Shown piece by piece: positions 24,844 through 37,893 of a DNA stretch of 64,000 nucleotides. Position numbers and translations under genes: made by a program. The notes beneath the pieces are model-generated. The model was given only the letters and a program-made list of their open reading frames with translations, did not search any database and was not told the DNA's origin. The DNA is taken from positions 1 through 64,000 of the forward strand of contig NW_002476373.1 in NCBI RefSeq assembly GCF_000189635.1, written 5' to 3'. The DNA is from Tetrahymena thermophila SB210. Taxonomy: Eukaryota > Ciliophora > Oligohymenophorea > Hymenostomatida > Tetrahymenidae. Numbering within the stretch: the stretch's first letter is position 1; every line of letters starts with the position of its first letter.

Positions 24844-27800
24844 TATATTATTGAAAATTTTGATTAATTTATAATACTTTTTTTAAAGTAATTTAAATAA
24901 TGACTATTTAAATTAATCAAAATTTGTTTTAAAAAACTAATAAAAGAATAGATTTTGCTTGCTCTATTCTGTTTTGATTACTAATTAATTAATATATTTA
25001 AGCTTACAATATAAAAATGAAAATGTAAATAATTGAATTTGAGTTTAAACAATTTTACTAAATTTTTAAACAAGTATTATTGAAAAAGATAAAACAATAA
25101 TAATATCATATTAGTTACTTTAATTTCATTAAAAAAATATTTACTTATTGATAAGTATAATTTATGATAACGCTGCTTAAATTTTTCAAAAAGGTTTTTA
25201 TGAGCTTAAAAAATTGAAAACGTTTGTAAATTTAACTAAAAAAAAAGTAAAAATGTAGATTAATTTAATAATACTCAGAATTGAATAAATTGGATTATAT
25301 TTAAAAATCAAAAAATAAATAACAAACTGGCAATTCACCACAATATTTCTAGAGCAAGAATACTCAAAGCAATTTTTAAAATCCTTCAACTCATTATACT
25401 TTATAGCTTAGGATACCTTAAAATTAGTATGGCTAAAATTTTTAAAATTAAGTAAGTGCTTTAGTTTAGCTTGTATATCAATAAATAAATACCATTTTTT
25501 AAAAGAAGAATTTTTTGTATAATAAATCATTAATCTTTAGATATGGTTGTCTTTAATTATCAAAAAAGTTGACTTGAGATTAATCTAAATTAAAAATTTG
25601 TTAAAACCTTTGTTATATATTGAGCAATAAATATAATGGACATAATCTCTTAAGATATAAAATCGTTATTATTTTGTTAATTAAATTACAAAGAATTAAA
25701 AAAAAGGCTAGGAGACTATTTAAATTAAAAAAGTTTTTAATTCAAGTCAGTTATCTAACATTTTATTTGATATCTCTTATGAAAGTAATCAGTATGAATA
25801 ATGTTACACTAATAAGAATAATTGATTTCTTATCTTACTTTTATGATAATATGTATCAACATAATTTTTTGTTTAATAATAATAATAAAATAAAATGATT
25901 ATCTCACATTTATATTGGTTAGTAAATCATTTTAAATATCCAGACAGCCATATTGTTAAAGAAACATAAAAATTTCTTAAAATTTTTGACAATAAATTTA
26001 TTAAAATTTTTTTCTAACTTTATTCTGAACATTAAAAATAATTGATTTAATTGATAAACTGGAAACAAGCTATCTATTCTTCGTAACTAAGCAGAGAAGG
26101 AAAATACAATTTTTAAACAAAACATATCTATGGTAAAAATACAAAGAAAAATTATTTAAATATGCCTGAATTTGAGAAAATTATTATCAATTGAAAAACC
26201 ACCTAAATAAACAATAAATAAATTAGTTTGTTTAGTATTTAATCTTCAATCTAAAAATGATCAATATGATACTATTTACAAAAAAAAGTATCTATTTATG
26301 TATTTATATCTCTATCTATTTTACTATTTACAAATTGAAAAAATTTTATAAAAGTTTAATTTTAAAAGAGCTTTTATTCTTAGTTTTTCTTTTCAATATC
26401 AATTTTTATCATAAATAAGAAAAAGGGAGATAATTGATTTTTATTTAAAATTGATTTTAGTTAGATTGTTTAATGTTTCTTAAATTATTTTAATATTATC
26501 TATCATATTTTGTACTTCATTTGCTTTTTATTTGCAAACTATTGATTCTTTTGCTTGAATATCTTCCCATTTGTAACAATTGTTCTCGAGTTATTTATAA
26601 AAAACTAAATTTTATGGCTTTATTTTTCAGATTATTTGTGTTTGTTTCGTAGAATTTTAAAGCTAGATATCATGAAGAGCACTTAAGCATTAAAAAAATG
26701 TAAAAAATTTGTTAAATATGATATGGGATTGATTAAATATATGCCAGAGAGAAGCAGCCATTAAAAAATAGGGTTTATTCTACTTTGGGATAATCAATAG
26801 AATTATACTCAAAAAATTCAAATAAAAATCTTAAATGTGTTTGAATTAAAATAATTCCATTTTATGAGCTATTTTACCTATTTTAGAGCTTTTTGTTGCT
26901 TATACTTCCTTGGATTCATACTCTGAGTTTCTTAACATTTTAATAAAAAAGTTTTTTTACCTCTCAATACATTTTGATAACTTGCTATAAAAACTATTAT
27001 GCAATAATAAATGGATAACTTAAAATACCTACTTAAAACTACTTTAATCATATTTATAATATTCAAAAATGAGTTTTTTTCATTATTCCTGGTACTATTA
27101 CATATTATAACTTAACAAAAAATTTCTCATAACCTGAGTTTTTTAGCTTTTAAAATTTCTTTTTTGTTATCATGGAGAAATTAATTCAATAACTTTTTTA
27201 CTTTCAAATAAATGAATTAAAATTAATCTTCGATAATGTTTGAAAATAAAATAATATTGTATCAAATCGCAAATTTAACTATTAATAATTAATATTTTAG
27301 ACATAATTTAATAATTTAAAGAAAATCAAAGAAAAATAATTAAATGAGTGAGCCTCATATGTAAGAATGAAAATGTATGTTTAATTTTAAATAGAATGAA
27401 AATGAATATAATGTTTTGTATGCTTCCTATACTCATAATATCGTTTCAATAAATTTAGAATTTATGGCATCAAATATTTTTTTGTTAATTTTAAAAAAGA
27501 TACTACTTCGATTGATTATATTTTGTCAAATTTTATAATAATTAACATTAACATGTTGAATTTTCAGAAATAGTTTTTTAAAATTATAATGAAATACTTA
27601 ATAGGGTTTAAAGTAATGAGAGCATAAGATATATTAATTTAAATGTTTGGGTATTAAATTCTAACATATTTTTAATTTAATTATTATGTATTTGTTGTGA
27701 TATTTCAAAAAAAAATATCTATATTTTGTTTTTTATAAAATAATAAAGGAATCAAATCATTAAAATAAATTATTTTTACCTAAAGTACCTTTTAATTATT

Positions 27801-29252
27801 CTTAATTGTATTTATTTATATTTCAAATCAAGCAGAGATAATAAAGCAAGTTTTAGTTTTTATCTTTTTCTTTTCTCCTTTACAATTTTTAAGTAGAATT
27901 ATTACTTTTCGATCCACTATTTTTTGTTTAACAAAACATTTAAGAACGATCAATTATTTATTAATCGTATAGATTCTAAACCATTAAGTAAAAGCTTATC
28001 GATTTAAATAATAATTATTACATTCATTTAAATAAATAGCTTATGACAGTTAGTATTTTTTAGTTGCTTCCGTCTCTTTTTTTCACTTTTATTAAAATTT
28101 GTTAATTTCAAGAACAATATTTAAATATTTTCTTTTTAAGAAAAATCAGTCCGTCTATCCTTCCTTCCTTCCCTCCTTACGATCTGAATTTGTTTGAGAA
28201 TAAAAATTAGAAATTATTATATTCAATATGTATATGTTAATGTATTGCTTGCTTTTAATCTAAATAAATATCCTATTTAATATTTTATTTAAATGGTACA
28301 AATTCTCTAATTAAAACAACTACTATTTATGGCCTTTTTTCCCATTCATTTAAATCACTCTCTTATGCAATCTGAAAAAAATTACATATTATTTGAAAAA
28401 GTCATTAAAAATATCTATCAAGTATTTCTTAATTATTAAAAAATAAAATAAATTACTATATTCATGCAGAATTAGTGACATTCAAAAACTTTGTTCATTT
28501 TTAGAGCTGAATACAATGAATTTTTATTTCAATTATTAATTATTTTTTATTATAAAAGTGAGTTATTGTGCGAATATAAATAAAAATACCACATCTCCTC
28601 CTTCCTCCTCTCTTACTTGATTCTTAAACCATTTGGTATAAATTACATTCTTCTTTAATATTTGATTTTTATTTGCTTTTGACAATTACTTTATAATAAA
28701 AATCTATTTTACAATAGTTAAAATTTAAAAATTTAGTATAAATAATTACATATTATAACTAAAAAATTATAAAATAATATTTTATGGAAATAGTCAAAAT
28801 AAAATTATTTATTTAATTAATCTATTATATAAAAATCAAGAAGCTTACTCTATTTTAATCATAATTGACAAAATATGTATCTCTCAATATCAAAATAATA
28901 CACAAAAACTGACAAATTAAAAATTTACTTTTGTAAATTTTCACTCTCCTCCATAAGACTTTTTACTTATGAGCTTCTTAATTCATGAATACGTACGTAC
29001 TCTTAAAATTACTTTTAAATTCATGATTTTAAGAAACTAATTTTTGTACTTTTAAAAAAACAAAAAAGGACTCTTTAATTAAAAATGGATAGATTTAATC
29101 AGATAATTAATTAGTTTCATTTGATTGAATTAGAATAAACTAAAAATATATGGTTGTCTATAATAAAATAATAAAATAAATCAACAGGAAATATAAATGC
29201 ATACATAAAATACATACATGCATACAAGATGTAAGTTTGTGTGTTATTTTAT
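24844..29252. other. 5' flank of copy D followed by intergenic DNA
   Basis: The part from 24844 to about 27340 is the duplicated upstream flank, with landmark blocks near 26740 and 26910. From 27340 to 29252 I see only A+T-rich sequence with small simple repeats: TTCC/CTTC near 28160, TCC-rich near 28600, and CATA-rich near 29200. Confidence 0.6.
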
Positions 29253-30976
29253 TCAAACAAGTAGATCGTATAAATCTTTTTGATCATTAATAATTTTATA
29301 TTTAAGATTCATTTGATCCATGTTGTCAGTAATTTTTATCATATTTTCTTTCTTTTGAACTTCTATAGCAATAAGAGCAGGACCATGTTCTCTATTTGGT
29401 TTTTTATTAAATTGAATGTGAGAAATTTCATCATTAGGTCCCAAACACTTTTGAATGAATTCTCTTAAGATGCCTTGACGTAAAGGGAAAGTAATCAAGA
29501 AGAAATACTTCAAACCCTCATAAAGTAAAGAGTGCTCTTTGAATTCATCTAAACGTGAAAGATCAGTATTTCCACCACTTAAAATGCAAACAATATTTTT
29601 TCCTTTAATTTCCTATTTATATAATTCAAGTCCAGCAATAGAAATAGCACCAGCAGGTTCTGTGATCAAACCATTATCATATAAGTTTAAGATTGTAGAA
29701 CTTATCAAACCTTCAGGAACTAATTTAAGCTCATCCAAATTCTTTTTGCAAAGTTCAAAGGGCTTATCACCAACCTTTTTTATAAATTTTTATTAGAATA
29801 ATTTGAAATTATGCTATTATTATTGAAATGAGAAATATCTTTTTATTGTAATGATTATATTGTAATTTTCATTCTAAATGTAAGTTCTATTGATAATATC
29901 TTATTTGCTAGATATACTAAAACAAAATTAAAGCCTAAACTAAATACTATATTCATTTATCTATTTATTTATTTTACCTTTCTGATAGCTGAACCATCAC
30001 AATATCTTGAAATTTTATCAAGAATTACAGGGTGTCCTGCTTTAAAGGCTTCGGTCATTGCTGGGGCTCCTTCTGGTTCTAAACCTATACATTTTGTATC
30101 AGGAGAAAGCTATTTGATAACAAAAGACACACCAGCAGCTAAACCGCCACCACCAACAGGGATAAAGCAGTAATCAAAATCACCTTCTAGATCCTTCATA
30201 ATTTCTTATCCAATAGTTCCTGCTCCTTCTATCATAGATTCGTCATCAAAAGAATGGAAATACTTAAGACCCTTTTCTAAATATAATAAAATCGTTAATT
30301 AATAAGGAAGAAAAAAACATATTTTATGAATTATGGATCGCTTAAATGGCACAGGTTAACTATATACATACTCAAATATATAGGAAATTTAAAATTCTAC
30401 AATAATTTATAAAAATATTTTTAATAAGGCTTACCTTGGCTGTGTTTTTTGGCTACTTCAACTGTTTCTTCGTAATTGGCTTCAACTAAACTGACTTCAA
30501 CAAATTCTTTACCAAATCTCAAGATATTATCAATTTTGTGCTTAAGAGTAACACTGGGTAAGAAAATATGGGCTTTCACCTAGAAGTGAGCTGCAACAAT
30601 AGCTAAGCTTAAAGCAAAATTACCATCGGATGCAGTGACACAACCTAATTATAAAAAAATTTGTAATTATATTAGAATGCTCTTTAAAATAAATTTATTT
30701 TTCTAAAAAATGAAAAAAAATTAAGAAGATAAAAGGATTTTCTATATTTGTGAATTTACCTTTTTTCTTTTCTTCTTCGCTCATCTTTGAAATGTAGTTG
30801 AAGCTTCCACGAATTTTGAAGGTACGTCCTGGTTGATTATCTTCTCTTTTTAAATAGATGTTTGCTTCATACTTTTCACTAAGCTTTCTGGATTTTTCAA
30901 GACGAGTATTTAAAACTATCTTATTTTCTGCCTTCATCTTTTGATGGGCATTTTGTATAGCAGCCATGTAGTTCAT
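29253..30976 (-). CDS. Threonine dehydratase (threonine ammonia-lyase) with ACT-like regulatory domain
   Basis: Four exons: 30976-30760, 30644-30435, 30276-29978 and 29774-29253, giving 415 residues. Three GT...AG introns of 115, 158 and 203 nt keep the frame. It is a fold-type II PLP enzyme that deaminates threonine to 2-oxobutanoate, the entry to isoleucine synthesis. Visible landmarks are KREDNQPGRTFKIRG with the PLP-binding Lys54, TASDGNFA (76-83), GGGGLAAG phosphate cradle (184-191), EPAGAISIAGLE, and SGGN (308-311) that contacts the PLP nitrogen. The C-terminal segment from about 329 (LKYFFLITFPLRQGIL) matches the ACT-like regulatory domain of biosynthetic threonine deaminases, suggesting feedback control. 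The asparagine loop reads SDGNF where SAGNH is usual. No transit peptide is obvious. Confidence 0.92.
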
Positions 30977-32461
30977 TTTATAATGGATTTTATTTATTTG
31001 TTGCTTAATATATATTGCTAAAGTTTCTTAACCTTTTAACTAAGTTATCTATCTATCTTCCTTTCTTTATAAATTGTTTACAAAGGTTTGTGTTTATTAA
31101 TTTATTTATTATTTTATGTTGCTTTAAAAACTAAATTCTTTTTTGAACAAATTAAAAGTGTGTAATATCTATCAAGGGTAGATAGAAGAGCTAATTAATT
31201 GATCAATCAATTAAACCATAGAACTATTTATCAATAATTTAATTAATTTTATTGAATAAAGTAAAGCACAATTCAACTTATCTTTTTTTTTGCATATTAT
31301 TTATTAAAGCATATTCAATCTACTTTTATTATGTCATATTTATACTCTTTAAAGATATTTTATTCTCTAATGTTCTGATGATTTATTTTTTACAAAATCA
31401 AACCACTTAAAGCCTACTTATTTGATTATTAATTAATTAATAATTTATCTTCTTCTAGACGAATCTGAGTGAGTTTTTAGCAGAATTTAATGCATATGTT
31501 AAAGATATCTGAAAAAGGGGTTTGAAAATATATTACCAGATTAATGGTTAATTTTGAAATTGATAGATAGCTCATTTAACCTATAAAACAAATGGAAAGC
31601 TAATATTAAATAAAATCTAAGAGCCGAAATAGTGTTAAATTGATAAGTATTACAATTAACTTTTACCATTTATTCCTACTATCATTTAAAATGATTTAAA
31701 TATTAAAATAAATAAATAAATAAAAAAGCAAAAGTATCCAGGTTTTTTCATAAATGTAAAAGATTCTAATTTTTTTATTATTCAAGATAAAATAAAATGA
31801 AATTGTAAACAAATAAAATAAAAAATAAATATATACAAAAAGTAATTATTAATATATAAAATGATATTCTTCCATTGATATTTAATAATTTATATTTATT
31901 TTTGATGTTGAAATTTAATTAGGTATGAATCAATGAATCAATTGATTGATTGATCAGTAATATATCACTAAATTAATTATTTTGAGTAAACAAAAAAGAA
32001 GAAAGATTTTAAATTTTGTAGTAGAATGAAGAGTTTTTAACTTATATAAAATTTATATTATTTAATTTTATTGAAATTTACTTATGAATTTTTAAAAAAT
32101 ATTATTTGTATAATTTATATATCTATCATATATTTTATTTTAAAACTTCTACCTCCAATAAAGATCTAGAAGATTTTTTATTTTTTTGTTTCCTTTTATG
32201 AAAAAAATAAAAACTAAAATGGTGGTTCATTTATTAATTACTTAATTTATTTTCATTAGAAATATATGAAAAAATAGAAAATACAAATATTATAAAATAA
32301 ATTTGCTTTTATGATAGCTATTCTAAAATTAATTTAAATTATCTTCAAATAAAAATTTATTTTGTTTGTTTGTTTGTTTTAATCAAAATAAAGAAAATAT
32401 TTCTGATTTACTCGCTAATTAATAATTCTAATATATTTATTTTTCTTTTAGTTAAGTTTTA
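30977..32461. other. A+T-rich intergenic DNA between divergent genes
   Basis: This separates the minus-strand dehydratase from the plus-strand gene that follows, so it must hold both promoters. Several ATTAATT and TTGATTGATTGA runs are present. I see no further gene. Confidence 0.6.
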
Positions 32462-34129
32462 ATGGAGATTTGTAATAATAGCAAATTAAAAATTTAATTT
32501 AATTGCAAACATCACGAAGATTTTAAACCCAGCTATATTAAGCTTAAGTTTTCTTCTTCTAATAGCGAGGGTGTTCTTCTTTGCAATCAGTGTTTGGAGT
32601 TGTTAGATTCAGGATAAGAATAATTTATTAATTTTCAATCATTAGAAACATTTTTAAAGTCAAATGAGGATACAATTTTACCAAAATGGCCTCCTATGAA
32701 TAATAATAGCTTGCTTCGTTAATTGGATTAATTTTTGAAAGAAAATAACAACACTGTAAATTAAACACAAATTATTTAACAATATTTTGATAGCTTGAAG
32801 TAAGAAGTAAATAAATTTATAGATGAAGTTCAAAAAGATATGGTTATCAAGTGCAATCAGCTACAGGAGAAGGCTTGTTAAATAAAGCAACTTTACAATG
32901 ATATTGCGGAGAAAGATAGAATAAAAAATATACTCACGAATCCTCAAGCTTAATTTGATGATGCATAGATAGAACTTCAAAAAATAATAGAGGAAAAAGT
33001 GCAAAAGTAGCAAGAAACAGAAAATTTGCTTAAAAATTTTTTGAAAGCACACGAAAAAAAGTTTGATCAAAATTAACCAAATCAAATAAAGGTCAACATA
33101 ATTAATTTAATCAGAAATATAAATTTTTTCAAAGAAAACGAATAAGTTTAAGTGTATAAATAGAATGAAAGCAACCATGTCAATTAAATAATCAGCATGA
33201 TCTCAAATAAATCTAATTTATGTTCATCTGAATTTATCAACAAATTCAAATAGATTGTCAATAAATATTAGTTTATTTTTGATGATCTAAAAGGAGTTTA
33301 AATATACAAAGATGGATTTTAGAAGCCAATCAATTTTGAAGATTTTTCTGAGTTTTAAATGTCATAAATAAGTAAGTATTCTGATATTATTCATAACGGA
33401 TAACAGTAAAATGTTGAGTAATCTCCTTAAATTAAGTAATTTATGAAGCTAGTTAATTAAAAGTAAGAGTGTTTGCCAAACTAAATCAAGGAAAAAATCT
33501 AAAAAGTGTATTTAAGTATATCCCCTTTTTTAGAAGGAGTGGATTTAACAATGCCTTAGAATATAAACTACCTATTGGAATATCCCTTTATCAAAAGCAA
33601 TTTTTATAACTCATAATAGGATCTACAAATTATAGCTCTTGGAGACTAAAGTATTCAATTCACGAAAACCAGTTAGGAGGATGATTACTACAACAACATT
33701 ATTTCAACATTATTTATTGATAAAAACATTACCTATTCAGTCATTTTTGAAGTTTCTTACTAAAATCAGGACCATTTTTCATTTTTCATAGGCTTGACAA
33801 CCAAAGGAAATACAGATCATTTATATAACGAAAAGTTATCATTTTGTATAGCTTCTAAGGATCTTAATAATGGCTATGGAATTGATTGTGTAAAGCAAGG
33901 TGATAAAATGAGATTAAGGAAAAATTTCAAATAATTCTAATTTAAAATTAACCTTTCTGAAGGATTAGTTGAAGTGTCTGACTACCCAAATAGCTACAAC
34001 ATTATCAAACTAGATGAAAATAAAAAAAGTACTATCCTTGAAAAGTCAGGCTTATATTAAATAGGTTTTTCAATAAGAAGCAAGTCAGATTCTATAATAA
34101 TAAAATAGTTAAATGTCAGCATTGATTGA
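32462..34129 (+). CDS. B-box-like zinc-binding, coiled-coil protein with C-terminal beta-sandwich-like domain
   Basis: Intronless gene of 556 codons (555 residues) in the ciliate code, ending at TGA. The N-terminus has a Cys/His cluster (Cys15, His17, His18, Cys41, Cys44) with the spacing of a B-box-like zinc site. Residues about 95-205 are Glu/Lys/Gln-rich and probably coiled coil (KEVNKFIDEV, QKIIEEKVQKQQ). The C-terminal 190 residues contain alternating hydrophobic strands such as HFSFFIGLTTKGN and YGIDCVKQGDKM, which recall the SPRY-type domain that follows B-box and coiled coil in TRIM-like proteins. Zinc-finger, coiled coil and terminal beta-domain in this order is a common ciliate architecture. 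The SPRY comparison is weak and the function is unknown. Confidence 0.8.
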
Positions 34130-34887
34130 TTCAATGAATCAATTTAATAAAATTAGTTAAAGCTATTCATAAATTAATGGTATGCATTTTATTTCGTACA
34201 TATTTATTAAATAATTTACCTTATTAACCTGCTTGTTTTCTCTCAATCTATGAAATATGAATATTACTAACAGAATTAATATTTAAATTACTTTTCTAAA
34301 ATATTTTATTATGCTAAATATGAAAGGATTAGCAATAACGAATTTTAAATTATATGAATTTCAATATTAAAAACTTAAAGTATCTTAATAAAATATGCCT
34401 TATTTAATTATCATATTTATTCTGATATCAACAAATTATTTTATTTTTATTTTAAATTTTTCATTTAAATCTAACTAAATAATTTGATAGGAAAGTCTAA
34501 ATAATATCTTTATCATCATTATTTTTCATAATTTTTATTACTCTTACCTTTTCAATTAGTATTAATAGAGTTTAATTTATTTATTTATTCATATATTTAA
34601 TTATTAAAATTTCAAAATAACATGAATAAAATATTTATAAATTGTTTTAAATTTTATATGAAATAGTAAATAAGTTTATAAATAATGACAATTTATAATT
34701 CAAATTTTATTATTAGTTAGTATAAAGCTAGCAAGCTAGCTAGCTAGCTTGCTAACTAGTTATCCAGATATAGATATAGTATATAGTTGTTGTAGATAGA
34801 AGCATTTTATTATAAAAAATAATATATTGATTTATTTGAAGTTTTGATAGAATTAATAAAAACAAACAATTAATATTAGGAAAAGAT
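34130..34887. other. Intergenic DNA with a perfect palindrome
   Basis: A+T-rich spacer between two plus-strand genes. The only structured element is the GCTAGC-rich palindrome at 34729-34754, annotated separately. Confidence 0.6.
34729..34754. repeat. Perfect 26-bp GCTAGC-rich palindrome
   Basis: The sequence equals its own reverse complement over 26 bp, built from overlapping GCTAGC/AGCTAGCT units flanked by AGCAAG and CTTGCT. It stands out because its G+C content is far above the surrounding DNA. It lies 134 bp before the start codon at 34888, so it could be a regulatory or cruciform-forming site, but nothing proves this. Confidence 0.8.
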
Positions 34888-35736
34888 ATGAATTAAAATC
34901 CTTTAAAAGATTTTGAGTAGAAGTTTGAAAACTTCATCAGACTTTGGGTGAGGTATTTTTATCATGTAGATCAATACGTTTTGGCTATCGAAATTTTGAT
35001 TGATAGCAAAAAGGCTATGCTTTAGTATGACTATCTTGTCAAAGGTAGACTTTAGAATAAAGAAAATGAGTTTAATAGAAAAAGGCTTGAAGTGTTAGAG
35101 GATTTGTACAGCGTTTTTATTTTGAATAAGCAAGAAATAAAATCAACTCTCCCTGAACCAGATGCCAATAAAGGAGATCAAGAAAAGAAAGAAACTCAAA
35201 AGCAAAGGGATAAAAGGCTAGACGAATCTATTGTCTGGGGATTTGATTTTGATAATTTAGATAAATATGAGTATTATATTACATAAATGAAACAAAGTTG
35301 TGAAGCGGATAAAGTTAAATTAGAAAACGAAATAGATAAATTAGAATCTAATATGGATGCTGATATCTAAAAATAAGAAGCAAGAAAAAATGACATAAGT
35401 AGAATTAAGAAATTTACAGATTTAACTTTAAAAATTATAGAAGACAGTCTTAAGCATGTACTCGAAGCTGCTAAAAAAACAGATATAAAAAAGTCTGCCT
35501 ATCATACAAATAATTACAATCTTCAAAGTAGCCAAGAAATGGATGAATCTAAATTTTTCACTGTAGCAGATCAAAAGCTTAAATGTAAATAGTATGCTCG
35601 ACTTCATTCTTATTGTATTGAAAATTCTCTCTTCCATCAAAGTGAAAAAGAGTTACCAAAAGAAGAAACATAAATTATTTAGCAAGAAACTATAATTGAA
35701 CACACTCCTGAAAAAAAGAAAAAGTAGAAAAAATGA
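34888..35736 (+). CDS. Coiled-coil protein of unknown function
   Basis: Intronless gene of 283 codons (282 residues), ATG to TGA in the ciliate code. I do not recognise the family. The N-terminal 65 residues are amphipathic and aromatic-rich (FIRLWVRYFYHVDQYVLAIE). An acidic-basic helical region follows, with a likely coiled coil around residues 135-185 (KLENEIDKLESNMDADIQKQEA). The tail is very basic and Gln-rich, ending EKKKKQKK. There is no signal peptide or membrane segment. Cytoplasmic or cytoskeletal scaffolding would be a guess. Codon use is typical of the window. Confidence 0.78.
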
Positions 35737-36584
35737 ATAAATAATTTTATTACTTTTATAAATACTCCATGTAAATATATAAATTAATTAACACCAATTA
35801 CATTGTAAATATTTTATATTTGTACCATTTATAACAAATTAAAAAATTTTAAAAATAAAAACCATCTCGAACAATCAATAGAAGCTAAGCTAACCATTTA
35901 TTTTATTATAAACTGTGTTAAATATTTTTTTAATAAGCTAATCAAATTTTATTAAATTATTTTATAATTAAGATAGGTTAAAATTAAAAAAATTTAAAAA
36001 TTATTTTTATGAGGATCATTTATGAGAAGTAGGATTGTTTATTATTTTATATTTTTTTTGGCTATTATCATATAATTTGCATGTTAACTTACTTACTTAC
36101 TAAATAATTAGACTATTTTAAACAGATATTAAAAATTATTTTATTTTGATTGTTTTATATTTCTGAGTAAATTTTGGATTATTTAATTAATCCTATTCTA
36201 GTAAATATAATTAATACTAAAAAAATAATTATTATTTTCTTATAACAACTTAAATATCTTTAAAAAATTTATTTTTAAGATTTTATTCAATTAAAATATA
36301 TATAAATACCTTTTAATTAGTAAATTTATTTTAAAATTAATAATTTGGAAAAATAAAAATATTTATTTTTATTAAACACTTATATTTTTCTAACTTAATT
36401 TTTATAACAGTTTGTTTGATTTATTTTTATTTGCTTACTTGTTTTAATATTACTTATTATGTATAAATAATATTTAGAAAATAACAAAAAAATAATTTTA
36501 TAAACATTAAATAAAAACATTTAATAGAAAAAAATGAATGAAAGTAAAATAAAAATTATTTTTCTTTTTAAAAAATATAAAAAA
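35737..36584. other. A+T-rich intergenic DNA
   Basis: No gene or structured element is seen apart from the short T-run (minus strand) immediately beyond the tRNA gene, which would terminate RNA polymerase III. Confidence 0.6.
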
Positions 36585-36666
36585 GTCGACACTAGGGTTT
36601 GAACCTAGGATTAAGGTTTATTAGACCTTCGTGATACCTTCGTGATTACTACTTCACCATGCCGAC
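36585..36666 (-). tRNA. tRNA-Ile (anticodon AAT) with an 11-nt tandem duplication between D arm and anticodon arm
   Basis: Read on the minus strand, the acceptor stem pairs GTCGGCA with TGTCGAC (one G-U). The D stem is GTGA/TCAC. The anticodon arm is AAGGT/ACCTT around loop CTAATAA (anticodon AAT). The T arm is CTAGG-TTCAAAC-CCTAG. The internal promoter boxes are present (A box TGGTGAAGTAG, B box GTTCAAACC), and a six-T terminator follows. The oddity is ATCACGAAGGT occurring twice head to tail, which makes the gene 82 nt instead of 71 and puts 11 extra nt before the anticodon stem. It may be a pseudo-tRNA, or a tRNA that folds with an enlarged D loop. Confidence 0.85.
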
Positions 36667-37893
36667 TATAGCAGCATTTATATGAACTATAATGTAAATC
36701 AAGTTTAAAATTAAGTTAGAAAAAATAAAGATATTATTAAAATTTAAGTAGTTCTAAAATAATTTAAGTTGTTTTATATTTATTTAATTTAAGTTGTTTA
36801 TTTGAAAAAAAGTTTATCTAAAAAATTTATTTAAAATAATAAGAAATGTTATGTTCTATGTTTATTATTTAAAGTAATTATACTTGATACATTTATAGTA
36901 AATCAAACAAATATTCAAAATTTATTTAAGCCTAACATATATTCTTATTAATTAAATCTAAATTAAATAATTCCATAATCTTTTATAAAAAATTAAAAAA
37001 AAATTTAGTACCTGTAAGTGTTAAATAAAATTTTTTTTGTTGGTAATTTATAGTATATACAGTATAAATTAAAATTTTTATATTTTATTTTTTAAATCAG
37101 AATATGCTTTCTAATATAAAAAAATAAAAATATAAAATCTTTGTTTTTTTAATTGAGATGAAAATTAAATATGAAAGAATTTTATTATTTATTTTTTTAT
37201 TTAATTCTTTATATTTTATTTTATGAGCTATATAACTAATTAATTAATACATTCATATATAAATTTATGAAACTAATAGATTTATTTAAACTTAACGTAA
37301 TGAAAAAAAACAATTAATTGATAAAATATGTAAAAATATTTAGTTGAATATTTGAAAAAATAGTTATTTATTTATTTAATATATAATAAATATAGTTGTT
37401 TGGAGAGTCAATAATTATCAAATCAATCATTAAATTAATAATTGAAATAATTTAAAAATATTAATTTAATTAATGAGTGTTTGATGCTGAATTGTATATT
37501 TGTTTGTACCCAAATAATTTAAAAAAGTGAATTCGTATTGATTATTTGTTTCTATCCTCTTTGAAAGAATTACAAAAAGCCCAGTTAAAATTTTAAAGAT
37601 TCTAAAAAAAATTTATTGATTGATTAAGAAAATATTAACTAAAAAAATAAATCAATCAATCAATTAATAGATTTTTAGAGTTTAATTATGATTTATTCAA
37701 TAATTTATTAATTTACTTTGGATATCTTAATATTTAAGCATATATTTTACTTCATACAAGAATTAAGATTAAAAATATTCACAAAGATTAATTAATTGAT
37801 TATATAAGCAAGTAAGTAAGTAAGTTAACAAGTTAGCAGGTAGGTAGGGCATCGCTTAATAATTGTTGATTAGAAATAAGCAAGCAAGCTACT
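36667..37893. other. A+T-rich intergenic DNA
   Basis: No gene is supported. Short AATCAATCAATC/TTGATTGATT repeats near 37615-37665 can pair with each other. Tetranucleotide runs (AAGT/AGGT) lie near 37805-37850. Confidence 0.6.

Noticed and set aside
22447..25898. Short standard-code frames in and around GTPase copy D
   Set aside because: They are pieces of the copy D gene truncated at TAA/TAG Gln codons, or chance frames in its flank.
29280..29796. Plus-strand frames opposite the threonine dehydratase exon
   Set aside because: They are antisense shadows of a gene with strong catalytic motifs.
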